From Alphaproteobacteria bacterium (lineage in GTDB: Bacteria; Pseudomonadota; Alphaproteobacteria; Caulobacterales; Maricaulaceae): a DNA stretch of 64,000 nt. Made by a program: the position numbers and the translations under genes. The notes under the pieces were generated by a model. That model did not search any database, had not been told where the DNA came from, and was given only the letters and a program-made list of their open reading frames with translations. Positions 48,126-57,284 of the stretch are shown one piece after another. The DNA lies in NCBI GenBank assembly GCA_018222865.1, contig JAAEZM010000001.1:1457-65456 (forward strand), given 5' to 3'. Position 1 is the first letter of the stretch. Each line of letters starts with the position of its first letter.

Positions 48126-49493
48126 ATGTCCGATATGCCTTTGACGCGGCTCAGCGTCCTCTACAAAGCCTGGCCTCTCATCTTCGCGAATGCCACCGTA
48201 CCGCTCGCCGGTGTGGCCGATACATTTGTGCTCGGTCTCAGTGGCGACAAGGCCGATCTGGGCGGCGTCGCCCTCGGCGGTGCGCTTCTCTCCGTTTTCT
48301 ACTGGAGTTTCTATTTTCTGCGCATGGGCACGACCGGCCTGACAGCACAGGCCGACGGGGCGGGCGATATCGCAGAAGCCCAGCGCACACTCCTGCGCGC
48401 CACAGTGATCGGCGCCGTCCTCGGCCTGCTCATCTTGCTCATTCGCGATCTGATCGCCCTCGGCGGTTTCGCGATCTTGCAGGGCACGCCTGAGGTCGAA
48501 ACACAGGGTGAGGCCTATATGCTGGCCCGGATCTGGGGCCTGCCAGCAATCCTGGCGGCATTTGCCCTGAGTGGCTGGCTGATCGGGCTTGGTCGCAATA
48601 CCGAGACAATGGTGATCTATGCGGTCTTCAGCGCCGTGAATATCGGTCTGGATTTCTGGTTTGTGCTGGGATTTGGCATGGGTCCCGCCGGCGTCGGTGC
48701 GGCGACGGCTATTGCGGAGTGGGCCGCCTTAGTCTTCGCGCTGGCCCTGGTTTGGCGCACCCTGCGTCAACAGGGCGGGTGGGCGTCAAATGTGCTGGAT
48801 CGCGACCGGCTTCTCGACCTGCCGGCCTTGCGGCAGCTTTTCGACGTCAACTTCAACCTCATGATCCGCACCTGGACGCTGGTGATCGGCTTTACCTGGT
48901 TTGCGAATGCCGGGGCGCGCCAAGGCACGGCAGCACTGGCGGGCAATCATGTGCTTTTACAGATCATCACGCTCTGGGCATTTGTGCTGGATGCATTTGC
49001 GTTTGTCGCAGAGACCGAAGCCGGACGCGCCTATGGCCGCAAATCCCGGGAAGCCCTGCGTCGCGCTATGCGGATGACGGGCGAGCCCATGTTTGCAGCT
49101 GGCGCCGTCTTCGCGGTCCTGACCCTTTTATTCGGGGATGAAGCGCTGAGCCTTGTGATCCAGGACGAAGAGGCGCTCGCTGCAGCCATTACCTATCTGC
49201 CCTGGTGTGCCGTTGTGCCCTTCCTGGGCGCAGGGGCCTGGTTGCTCGATGGGGTCTTTATCGGCACGACGAGTGGCAAGATTCTGCGCAATGCCGGGGT
49301 TGCTGCCGTACTGATCTATCTGATCGCCGACTTCTTTCTGGCACCGGCCTTTGCCAATCACGGTGTCTGGGCGGCCTTCCTGATCTTCTATATCGCGCGA
49401 GGCGCCTGCCTGGGCCTGGCCTACCCGGCGCTTGAGCGACGTCTTCAGCCCGCCCCGACGGCCTCGGAAACAGACGCGAAACCATCTGCCTGA
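48126..49493 (+). CDS. MATE-family efflux transporter
   Basis: 455 residues, 12 membrane segments. PLIFANATVPLAGVADTFVLG at the start and the repeat in the second half (NLMIRTWTLVIGFTWFANAGA) fit the DinF branch of the MATE family, which exports drugs or cationic compounds using an ion gradient. Its last 49 bases overlap the end of the convergent pyrD gene, so both 3' ends are constrained. Confidence 0.9.
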   Translation: MSDMPLTRLSVLYKAWPLIFANATVPLAGVADTFVLGLSGDKADLGGVALGGALLSVFYWSFYFLRMGTTGLTAQADGAGDIAEAQRTLLRATVIGAVLGLLILLIRDLIALGGFAILQGTPEVETQGEAYMLARIWGLPAILAAFALSGWLIGLGRNTETMVIYAVFSAVNIGLDFWFVLGFGMGPAGVGAATAIAEWAALVFALALVWRTLRQQGGWASNVLDRDRLLDLPALRQLFDVNFNLMIRTWTLVIGFTWFANAGARQGTAALAGNHVLLQIITLWAFVLDAFAFVAETEAGRAYGRKSREALRRAMRMTGEPMFAAGAVFAVLTLLFGDEALSLVIQDEEALAAAITYLPWCAVVPFLGAGAWLLDGVFIGTTSGKILRNAGVAAVLIYLIADFFLAPAFANHGVWAAFLIFYIARGACLGLAYPALERRLQPAPTASETDAKPSA

Positions 49494-50473
49494 AGCCGCT
49501 CAACAAGTCCGCGCTTGATCTCCTGAACCAGGCCCGGACCGCGGTAGACGAGCGCGGTGTAGAGTTGGATCGCATTCGCGCCAGCACGGATTTTGGCGTA
49601 GGCCGTATCCGCATCGCTGACCCCGCCAACCCCGATAATTGCCAACTCCGGCCCGGCCGCCTGACGGAATAGACGAACCAGCTCGGTGGAGCGTTCAAAA
49701 ACCGGCGGGCCAGACAGCCCTCCCTGCTCACCAGCATGGGCAGAACCAAGCGTTTCTGGTCGCGCGATAGTCGTATTGGAGACGATCAGACCATCCACTT
49801 TATGATCCTGGATCACGCCCACCACATCCGCGACATCATTATCGGTAATATCGGGGGCGATCTTCAACAGGACAGGCGCGCTTGAACGCACAGCATTGAC
49901 CCGGGTGAACAGCTCATCAAGGCTTTCGCGCGATTGCAGATTACGCAGACCCGGCGTGTTGGGTGAGGAGACATTGACCGTGAAGAATTGCGCCAGCTCT
50001 CGGAGCCGTTCCAGGCAGATTGCATAGTCTCCGGACCGGTCCTCGCTATCGAGATTGGCGCCGAGATTAACACCGACAATACCGCTCTTGCCGGTGCGCG
50101 CTGCCAAGCGAGACTCAAACTGGTCCAGCCCCTCATTGGGGAAGCCCATGCGATTGATCACGGCCCGGTCTTCTTCCAGGCGGAAAACGCGCGGTCGCGG
50201 TTTTCCGTCCTGCGCGCGCGGCGTGACAGCGCCGCACTCTACAAAGCCAAACCCGGCCGCCAGGAGCGGATCGGGTGCTTCGGCATTCTTGTCAAAACCG
50301 GCCGCAATCCCGACCGGATTGGGCAGTTTCAAACCCGCAAGTTCTGTAGCCAATATCGCCGGATCAGCGGCGCGCTGGCGCGGCCCCAGACCCATTTGCA
50401 GAGCACGGATACCAATACGGTGTGCGGTTTCCGGCGGAAAAACGCGCAACAGGCTGGCCAATTGGTCATGCAT
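49445..50473 (-). CDS. pyrD: Dihydroorotate dehydrogenase, class 2 (quinone)
   Basis: 342 residues. FMN enzyme of the inner membrane that oxidises dihydroorotate with ubiquinone in pyrimidine synthesis. Class 2 features: the N-terminal membrane-association helices (LLRVFPPETAHRIGIRALQMG), AAGFDKNAEAPD, and NVSSPNTPGLRNLQ with the catalytic serine. Its ATG overlaps the TAA of a DUF952 gene (TAATG). Confidence 0.96.
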   Translation of the reverse strand: MHDQLASLLRVFPPETAHRIGIRALQMGLGPRQRAADPAILATELAGLKLPNPVGIAAGFDKNAEAPDPLLAAGFGFVECGAVTPRAQDGKPRPRVFRLEEDRAVINRMGFPNEGLDQFESRLAARTGKSGIVGVNLGANLDSEDRSGDYAICLERLRELAQFFTVNVSSPNTPGLRNLQSRESLDELFTRVNAVRSSAPVLLKIAPDITDNDVADVVGVIQDHKVDGLIVSNTTIARPETLGSAHAGEQGGLSGPPVFERSTELVRLFRQAAGPELAIIGVGGVSDADTAYAKIRAGANAIQLYTALVYRGPGLVQEIKRGLVERLQADGFASVSEAVGAG

Positions 50474-50832
50474 TACGACGCGCTCCGTAAATCCTTGGGC
50501 AAGACCCAATCGCCCTCATCATTGCGCAGCAAGTGTCTCACCGAGATCACCGCGCTGACCGGAATTTCACCGTAAACATGCGGGAAAAGCGCGCCGCCAC
50601 GCGAGACTTCCCACTTCACGGTCTCGCCGAGTGCAGCAAGATCCACTTCGGCAAGAACCAGGCGTTGATGCTGATCATAATGCTTCAGCAAAGTTCCCTC
50701 GACCTGGTCAGCAGCGGACAGGTGGATGAACCCGTCGGCGATGTCGTGAGGCTCGCCCTTGAAGACGCCGGCTAGCATCACCTCGGCCCAACGCTCCGGC
50801 GTGGCCAGTCTGAAAGCAATCATTTCGGTCAT
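50473..50832 (-). CDS. DUF952 protein
   Basis: 119 residues. The DUF952 pattern is clear: ADGFIHLSAADQVEGTLLKHY and WEVSRGGALFPHVYGEIP. The family is related to the ADP-ribosyltransferase fold but has no proven activity. It is coupled to pyrD through a TAATG overlap, an arrangement conserved in many alphaproteobacteria. Confidence 0.88.
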   Translation of the reverse strand: MTEMIAFRLATPERWAEVMLAGVFKGEPHDIADGFIHLSAADQVEGTLLKHYDQHQRLVLAEVDLAALGETVKWEVSRGGALFPHVYGEIPVSAVISVRHLLRNDEGDWVLPKDLRSAS

Positions 50833-50941
50833 GGCGCTGGCCTATCCTCGCTCCGAGTTTCGCGCAAGCCCTTCGCGCCGTGTACGGTTTGCGCAAGGAC
50901 TGTTTTCCTATTAGCCTTTTGCGATCCGGGAGCCTTGTCCC

Positions 50942-51574
50942 ATGTTCACTCATGAGCAAATCTGGCGCGGCATTGATCTGATGGCGGCCCATGCACAGAC
51001 CAGCCCCTCCGGGCTGGCGCGTCGAGCCGGGCTCGATGCCACCACTTTCAATCCCTCCAAACGCGTCTCGGCGGACGGCGCCAAACAGCGATGGCCCTCA
51101 ACGGAGAGCCTCGCCAAGGCAATGAGCGCCGCCAATCTGGACTTTGCCGGTTTCGCCGCTTTGGTCATGGGACAGTCAAGGAAAGGCCTGGAGACGAAAG
51201 GCTTGCGAAGCTTTGATCTCGCCGAGCAACCCCACACCCCCGTATTTCGTCTCAGCGGACAGCTTGCCGGGGGCACGGAGCTACCCATGCCGCAGTTTGA
51301 TCCTGACCGGCACCAGAGCGTACGGGTTAAGGGCGATGAAATGTCCCCGCTATACCGGGACGGGGATATCCTCATCCTCGACATTTCTGCCGCCCCAACA
51401 ACAGGAGATCGGGTATTCTGCGAGCTTCGCACAGGCGAGACCGGGGCGTTTGAGCTGCGCGCTCTGGAAGTCCAGTGGATCAAGCTGCGGGGTTTGACCC
51501 CGGACAAGCCGGCCAGGATGATCCGGATGGAACATCTCGCGACAATGATGAAAATCGTCTGGGCAAGCCAATAG
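50942..51574 (+). CDS. S24/LexA-like HTH regulator, probably not self-cleaving
   Basis: 210 residues: a helix-turn-helix part (SPSGLARRAGLDATTFNPSKR) and a C-terminal S24 fold. The nucleophile motif GDSM of LexA/CI proteins reads GDEM here (residues 131-134), so the serine is replaced by E133, and the lysine region reads TGDRVFCEL without an obvious lysine. It probably binds DNA without self-cleavage. No phage genes surround it. Divergent from the DUF952-pyrD pair. Confidence 0.85.
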   Translation: MFTHEQIWRGIDLMAAHAQTSPSGLARRAGLDATTFNPSKRVSADGAKQRWPSTESLAKAMSAANLDFAGFAALVMGQSRKGLETKGLRSFDLAEQPHTPVFRLSGQLAGGTELPMPQFDPDRHQSVRVKGDEMSPLYRDGDILILDISAAPTTGDRVFCELRTGETGAFELRALEVQWIKLRGLTPDKPARMIRMEHLATMMKIVWASQ

Positions 51575-51577
51575 CGG

Positions 51578-52336
51578 CTACATCACCATACGCCGATTAC
51601 ACCATTCGCGTGCCGCGCGCGGATCGCTGACGAGCTGGCTGAGCGCCTCAGCCTCATGAATAATCCCGGTTTCAAACGCATCACGAGGCTCCAGCGTGAC
51701 GGCAATATGGAGCTGTTCAGCCGCAAGATTCAGATCGCCGCGATCGCCCAGCGCAAACAAGGCGACAGCCAGGAAAAAGCGTGGCGCTGGATTATACGGA
51801 TCCAGGGCAATGGCCTGGGTGTAATAGCCAATTCCCGCCTCAATCGACGCATCGAGCGCATCCAGCCCACGGTCCCCGCCCCGGCGGGCGACTTCAAGAT
51901 GCCAGGCCCCGAGCATGCCCACAGCCCAAGCATGATTGGGATCGTTCTCAACAATACCTTCGATCAGGCGTCGACCGCGCTGCGGGATCCGACGCATATA
52001 GGCGCCGATACCGCTCATATAACGTCCGCGATAGCCAAGGGCTCCGGCCAGACGGAGCCGCGCCTCCACGTGTTCGCGATCGATGCGGTAAGCGGCCTCC
52101 GCCAGCTCCAGGGCCTCGTCAGCCAGCGCTTCGCGGCCTGCAATCTCCGGCTCGACCATGAGCTGAGCGATTATGGCTCCCGCCGCGAAAGCATACCCTT
52201 CTGCACCGCCCGCCGTTTGAGCCAGGAGTGCCGCATCCGCCCACCGCCCTTCCTGATAGGCTTGCCGCGCCGCCCCGAGGTCGGCGTGTGCAGGAGGGAT
52301 GATGAACAGCACCAATATGAGGCTGATAATCCGCAT
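51578..52336 (-). CDS. Secreted TPR-like protein
   Basis: 252 residues. Signal peptide (ISLILVLFIIPPAHA|DL) followed by TPR-type helices (ARQAYQEGRWADAALLAQTA, YYTQAIALDPYNPAPRFFLA). Likely periplasmic, a scaffold of unknown partner. It converges with the S24-like gene, three bases apart. Confidence 0.75.
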   Translation of the reverse strand: MRIISLILVLFIIPPAHADLGAARQAYQEGRWADAALLAQTAGGAEGYAFAAGAIIAQLMVEPEIAGREALADEALELAEAAYRIDREHVEARLRLAGALGYRGRYMSGIGAYMRRIPQRGRRLIEGIVENDPNHAWAVGMLGAWHLEVARRGGDRGLDALDASIEAGIGYYTQAIALDPYNPAPRFFLAVALFALGDRGDLNLAAEQLHIAVTLEPRDAFETGIIHEAEALSQLVSDPRAAREWCNRRMVM

Positions 52337-52380
52337 AACTCAAAAACTAGGGCAAGCTCGCCACCAGGCCTAGACCTTAT

Positions 52381-52611
52381 TCAATCTTCTGTTTCTCCCA
52401 GCGGATACTGAAACACGGTGTCGAGCGGGACTTTGAATGCGTGCGCGATCTTAAAGGCAACCTCGAGCGAGGGAGAATATCTGCCCTGTTCGATCGCCAG
52501 TATGGTCTGGCGCGTCACCCCGACCCGCCGCGCCAGCTCGGCCTGGGTCATCTCATCCGCATCAAAACGCAGGCGGCGGATCTCATTGGTGATCTTGGTC
52601 GGTTTTGCCAT
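52381..52611 (-). CDS. XRE-family regulator, module 1
   Basis: 76 residues, essentially one helix-turn-helix domain: [39 protein letters not shown]. It follows a membrane-protein gene with a one-base gap, so the two form an operon in which the regulator probably controls the operon through the palindrome at 53103-53123. A related pair occurs near 60 kb. Confidence 0.92.
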   Translation of the reverse strand: MAKPTKITNEIRRLRFDADEMTQAELARRVGVTRQTILAIEQGRYSPSLEVAFKIAHAFKVPLDTVFQYPLGETED

Positions 52612-52612
52612 T

Positions 52613-53071
52613 CTAGACGCCCCGCATATAGGCGATTTGCTTGACGACCGCTCCAGCGATTGCGCTTGCCCAGGCCCCGAGGAAGAGAATGTGCGCGGTG
52701 GCAAACAGGGGATGCTCAAACCAGATGGTCACCAGGGCCGCGATCACCGCGACACTGAGCACATTGCCGCCAACCGCATCGCCAAGCCGGCTGATCTGCT
52801 TGTCGCGCTCATCTTCTTCGCTCATCTCATCAGAGACGGCGGCCTCGCCCTCGCGCACACCCGTCCAGATCGCTGAACCGACGCTGACGAGGATTGCACT
52901 TACGATGGAGAGTACGATGCCAATCCCGATCGCAACCATCATCGGACGCGCGAACGCAATGTCGTCCAGCGCAGTGGTCGATAAGAGCGGAAGGATTTGA
53001 TGCGCATACCAGGCGAGGACCAGCAGGCCGGACGCCATCATGGCGAGATTAATGCGTTGCGCATAAGACAT
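52613..53071 (-). CDS. Four-span membrane protein, module 1 (DUF2178-like)
   Basis: 152 residues with four membrane segments ([73 protein letters not shown]) and an acidic cytoplasmic loop ([19 protein letters not shown]). It resembles the DUF2178-type proteins commonly encoded with small XRE regulators. ATG at 53071 has GGAGATCG upstream. It may sense an envelope signal, but that is inference. Confidence 0.82.
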   Translation of the reverse strand: MSYAQRINLAMMASGLLVLAWYAHQILPLLSTTALDDIAFARPMMVAIGIGIVLSIVSAILVSVGSAIWTGVREGEAAVSDEMSEEDERDKQISRLGDAVGGNVLSVAVIAALVTIWFEHPLFATAHILFLGAWASAIAGAVVKQIAYMRGV

Positions 53072-53102
53072 GTCGATCTCCTTAGACACGATGTATGATT
53101 TT

Positions 53103-53123
53103 CTTTACATCACCCCATGTAAG
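53103..53123 (-). promoter_or_regulatory. Candidate operator of XRE module 1
   Basis: The inverted repeat TTACAT (53105-53110) and ATGTAA (53117-53122), six bases apart, lies in the leader of the membrane-protein/XRE operon, preceded on the minus strand by TTGACA. The half-site shares ATGTAA/TTTACA with the large palindrome ahead of the second module. Confidence 0.5.
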
Positions 53124-53168
53124 GAGACATCGACTTGATGTCAAATTTTTTTACCAGGGACTGAGCGG

Positions 53169-55340
53169 CTAGCGGTTCCACCTCAAGCGGACATTAAAGC
53201 TCGGCACATTATCGACATCGACACGCGCGAAATCGAGCGGCGTACCCAGAGGATCATAGACCGAGGTAAAGCCTTCACGCGTCCGGCCGGTACGAACATT
53301 CAAACGCAAATGAACTTCATCGCGCACCTCATATTCCGTCCAAAGCGAATAGAAGGCGCCATATTCACGCTCGATCGTATTCGTCAGCACCGGGCTGGCT
53401 TGCGGCGTTCGAACACCGTCAAAGACCTGGCGTTCCTCGGTCACCGTTTCCGGCAGGCGGATCCAGAATCCGGTCCGCCAACGATCCGTATGACGCCACT
53501 CGCCATTCACGCGCGTCTCCAGCCCACGATCCTCGCGGCGGATTTGGGTGAGCCAGTAATGGGTCGCCGGCGCGTCTTCTTCCAGCTCGAGGCCAAGCAC
53601 ATATTTGCCGTCGGCAAATTCCTGACGCAAAGAGACTTCGATCGTATAATCACTATGTCCGGAGGTTTCGCGCTCAAAGCCCTGGAGTTGGTCGACACGT
53701 TCTGAGCGGCGCAGGATCGCCAGACCGTCGATAAACAATCCCGGATTACCCAGACGGCCGAGGTCAAACTCGAAAGCCCCTTCCAAGCTGTCATAGGTCT
53801 CCGGCCCGATATTGGCGGGTGTGACATCACCTTGCAGCGTCAGGGTTCGAGAGATCGGGTTTTCAACTTCACGGCGTTGAGCCTGCAAGCGGATCAGACC
53901 GCGCTCACCAAATCTGTGTTCCAGCTCCGCTGAGTAGGTCCAGTCGCGCTCCGGCTCCAGCGTCGAAGCGCCGGCCGTATTGAGCGCATTGTCCAGATTG
54001 GTCTCGGCAAGGAAAAGGTCGAGATCCAGCTGCCCGACCTCACGCTCAGCCGACAGGCGCAAAACCCAGTCACGCGGCATGGTCCAGGTGAGATCGGCAC
54101 GCGGAATGATATCGGTCAGAGACAGCTCATCGCTGGCATTGGAGGAGTTCAGCGTAAACTGTTCAATACGACCACCGATATGGATGGAGAGGTCAGGGCG
54201 CGGGGTCCACGTCGCCACTGCGAGCGCGGCGATCCGGGTTTCCTCGACCGAGGCATCAGACCCGTCAATCGTCTGCACCACACCGTCGATTGTGGCGGAT
54301 GACGATCCATCCAGCGTATTGAGTGCCCAGGTGCCGCCAGCTTCAAACGCCCAGGCCTCGTTCAGACGCCAGCGGACAGTGGCCCGGGTTGCGGTTTCAG
54401 TGGTCTCCTCGCCGGATGCGGATCGGCTGAGGATGCCATTCTCGGTCAGACTGTCGGCGCTCTCCTGCTCGCCATCGGTTCGCGTGAGGACAGCGAGGAG
54501 GTCAAACGTCTCACCAATCGGACCGCGATACTCGACACCAAAACTCGTATCGGCGTTTTCGAATTCAGTGGTTTCCTGGAGCGCCGCGCCGGATTCCACT
54601 TCTTCAAAAGTGGGGCGTTCAGTTTCAGCATAGCTGTCATAGGCCCCCGAGACGGTGACGCTGCGGCCCGCGCCCAGCGGTATACGTGCAGATCCCTGAG
54701 CGTCACGTCGATAGAGGGTTGTGTCGCGATCCGGAAGCAAACGTGCCGTCGGATTGTCCGCGGTGGCCGCGCGCACATCCTCATAGTCGATCAGGGCTTC
54801 CTCATAGAGGTCGATACTGCCTTCAAGATCAAAACGGCCACCGGTCATGGTGCCGCCAAGCGCCAGCTGGACCTCGTCACCGCCATTATCGCGGGGCTCC
54901 AGCTCCATACGCCCATTGACACGGCGAGCCGTGGTCTCTCTCAACACGACATTGAGCAGGAGCGGATAGCCCTGCATGTCGATATCACGCGCGCCCGCTT
55001 CGATCAGTTCAAGCCGTTCGATATCCTCGACGCGAATGGAGGTCAGGCGCGCGGACAGGGAACCGGAGCGCGGCGGCGGACGGCGACCATTGATCAGCAC
55101 ATTACCCTGCGCCCCGGAAAGGCCGCGGACTTCATCGCCCTCATCCACCTGAAAACCTGGCAGACGCCCGACGACGTCATTGGCATTGCGCGGTAGAAAT
55201 TCGGCAAAAGCGGACGGCAGATAGATCTCGACCCCGGTTTCGACACCCATGTCCGGCGCTTGCGCCTGAACCGGTGCAGACACTACGAAGGCCGCGATAA
55301 ACACCATCGCAGCGCTCGCGCGAAGGCGCGATCGATCCAT
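53169..55340 (-). CDS. TonB-dependent outer membrane receptor
   Basis: 723 residues with signal peptide (AAMVFIAAFVVSAPVQA|QA). The plug domain shows NDVVGRLPGFQ, GNVLINGRRP and IEDIERLE-type signature residues (VEDIERLELI), and the rest is a 22-stranded barrel ending in an aromatic-poor strand (FNVRLRWNR). Ligand unknown: no siderophore or sugar genes adjoin it. Such receptors take up bulky substrates with energy from TonB. Confidence 0.9.
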   Translation of the reverse strand: MDRSRLRASAAMVFIAAFVVSAPVQAQAPDMGVETGVEIYLPSAFAEFLPRNANDVVGRLPGFQVDEGDEVRGLSGAQGNVLINGRRPPPRSGSLSARLTSIRVEDIERLELIEAGARDIDMQGYPLLLNVVLRETTARRVNGRMELEPRDNGGDEVQLALGGTMTGGRFDLEGSIDLYEEALIDYEDVRAATADNPTARLLPDRDTTLYRRDAQGSARIPLGAGRSVTVSGAYDSYAETERPTFEEVESGAALQETTEFENADTSFGVEYRGPIGETFDLLAVLTRTDGEQESADSLTENGILSRSASGEETTETATRATVRWRLNEAWAFEAGGTWALNTLDGSSSATIDGVVQTIDGSDASVEETRIAALAVATWTPRPDLSIHIGGRIEQFTLNSSNASDELSLTDIIPRADLTWTMPRDWVLRLSAEREVGQLDLDLFLAETNLDNALNTAGASTLEPERDWTYSAELEHRFGERGLIRLQAQRREVENPISRTLTLQGDVTPANIGPETYDSLEGAFEFDLGRLGNPGLFIDGLAILRRSERVDQLQGFERETSGHSDYTIEVSLRQEFADGKYVLGLELEEDAPATHYWLTQIRREDRGLETRVNGEWRHTDRWRTGFWIRLPETVTEERQVFDGVRTPQASPVLTNTIEREYGAFYSLWTEYEVRDEVHLRLNVRTGRTREGFTSVYDPLGTPLDFARVDVDNVPSFNVRLRWNR

Positions 55341-55452
55341 CCCCTCAACTCCACTCTTAGCCCAAAGACTGCGTTGCTACGCCGTGCCCGTTACTGACAC
55401 ATTACGCGCAGGGAAGGCAAATGGATCAAAGCCCGCCAAAGTCACGCATAAA

Positions 55453-57039
55453 TCATGCGCGATGCAGTTCTCCAGACAGTCCTTTTTCCACCAGCGCGAT
55501 GGTTTCGGGAATGCCATAGATTGCCGCAAAAGACCCGAAGCGCGGCCCCTGGGACTGGCCAAGCAGGACTTCGTAAAGCGCTTTGAACCAGTCCCGGAGG
55601 TTTTCGAATTCCTGCGACTTGCCGGCCGAAAACACCTCGGTCTGGATCACTTCCGCGTCTTTCTCCGCCGGATCGAGTGCTTTAAGGCGGGCAACCAGAT
55701 CTTCCATCGCGGCGCGTTCCTGATCGGTTGGAGCCCGAAATGATTTCGTTGGCTCGACAAAGTCGGTGAAGTACTGCACCGCAAACCCGGCCAGCTGGTC
55801 CAGCAAGGGATGCGTTTCCGGCGAGGCCCCTTCGACGTATCGACCGATAAAGCCCCACATCACATCGGTGGAATGCGCGCTGGCGGCCGAGGCCAGATTC
55901 AGCATCAAAGCGAAATTGATCGGCGAGGCCGCTGCAGGTGGCTGGCCGCCATGAATATGCCAGGCCGGATTATCGAGCTGTTTGTCCTCAGCCTGACCGG
56001 CATAGGCAGCAAGGTGTTGCATATACTCGTCTACAGCCCGCGGGATAACGTCGAAATAAAGCTTCTTCGCCTGGCGCGGCTTGACGAAATTATAATAGCT
56101 CAGGCTCTCCTGAGGTGCGTATTTCAGCCATTCCTCAACCGACAGTCCATTGCCTTTGGACTTGGAAATCTTCTCACCCTTATCATCGAGAAAGAGCTCA
56201 TAGACGAACTGGGTTGGCGGTTCGACGCCGAGAATCCGGCAAATGCGCGAATACACCGGCGCATTGGCCTGGTGATCCTTGCCGAACATCTCGAAATCAA
56301 CACCCAGAGCCGCCCAGCGCATGCCGAAATCCGGCTTCCACTGCAGTTTCACATGGCCGCCCGTCACCGGGAGGGTGAACTCTTTGCCGCTCTCATCATC
56401 GAATGTGACCGTCCCTGCTTTCGCATCCACGCTTTTCATCGGGACGTAGAGCACATGTCCGGTTTCCGGATGAATGGGCAGGAAAGGTGAATAGGTGGCG
56501 CGCCGCTCTTCTCCCAGGGTCGGCAACATAACCCCCATAATGTCATCATACTTTTCCGCCGCCTTGAGCAGCATCGCATCAAACGCGCCGGACGTGTAAA
56601 GCTCCGTCGCCGACTTGAACTCGTAGGAAAAGCCAAAACTGTCGAGGAAGGCACAAAGACGCGCATTATTATGATGCGCGAAACTCTCATGCGTACCGAA
56701 CGGGTCGGGGACTTGGGTCAGCGGCTTTTGCAGATAGCCGGCCAGCATCTCTTGCTGAGGCAGATTCTCCGGCACTTTACGCATTCCATCCATGTCATCC
56801 GACACACAGATCAGATGCGTCTCATAGGCGCCGCCGGTCAGCTCTTCAAAAGCCCGGCGAACCATGGAGGTGCGCACCACCTCGCCAAAGGTTCCCATAT
56901 GCGGAAGCCCGGACGGGCCATAGCCGGTCTCGAAAACGACCGGTCCCGATTTTCGTCCCAGCTTGTCCAGACGCTTTTTCAGCAGGCGCGCTTGTTCAAA
57001 CGGCCAGGCTTTCGCGTTTTGGGCAAGATCGGTGGACAT
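55453..57039 (-). CDS. lysS: Lysyl-tRNA synthetase, class I
   Basis: 528 residues. The Rossmann-fold class I enzyme rather than the common class II form: [16 protein letters not shown] carries the HIGH-equivalent motif and EKISKSKGN the KMSKS loop. It charges tRNA-Lys. Class I LysRS is normal in most alphaproteobacteria and archaea. No second lysyl-tRNA synthetase is in the window. ATG at 57039. Confidence 0.96.
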   Translation of the reverse strand: MSTDLAQNAKAWPFEQARLLKKRLDKLGRKSGPVVFETGYGPSGLPHMGTFGEVVRTSMVRRAFEELTGGAYETHLICVSDDMDGMRKVPENLPQQEMLAGYLQKPLTQVPDPFGTHESFAHHNNARLCAFLDSFGFSYEFKSATELYTSGAFDAMLLKAAEKYDDIMGVMLPTLGEERRATYSPFLPIHPETGHVLYVPMKSVDAKAGTVTFDDESGKEFTLPVTGGHVKLQWKPDFGMRWAALGVDFEMFGKDHQANAPVYSRICRILGVEPPTQFVYELFLDDKGEKISKSKGNGLSVEEWLKYAPQESLSYYNFVKPRQAKKLYFDVIPRAVDEYMQHLAAYAGQAEDKQLDNPAWHIHGGQPPAAASPINFALMLNLASAASAHSTDVMWGFIGRYVEGASPETHPLLDQLAGFAVQYFTDFVEPTKSFRAPTDQERAAMEDLVARLKALDPAEKDAEVIQTEVFSAGKSQEFENLRDWFKALYEVLLGQSQGPRFGSFAAIYGIPETIALVEKGLSGELHRA

Positions 57040-57284
57040 GTCAGATCGCTTTCTGTGATGGAAATAAAGGGAAGGTTCGCGAGGTAGAGGGGAAGCGGGG
57101 GGGCGTCAAGAACAGTTGAGACATCATTGGCCGCATCCGCATTGCGCGCCTCGCAAAACCACGCCGCTCGCAATTCATTTAAAATGATTCTCGAAGGCGC
57201 CATGGTTAACGGTTTCGAACGTGAACCAGAGTTCAATTACCCCACATTCTGGCTCCCCCGTCCGACCGTAAGGAGACGTCGACA

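Noticed and set aside
50942-51574. Prophage marked by the CI-like repressor
   Set aside because: No integrase, structural or lysis genes, att-like repeats or compositional shift around it.
57180-57284. CtrA site ahead of the chemoreceptor gene
   Set aside because: TTAACGGTTTCGAAC has one half-site only; the second half does not match TTAA.
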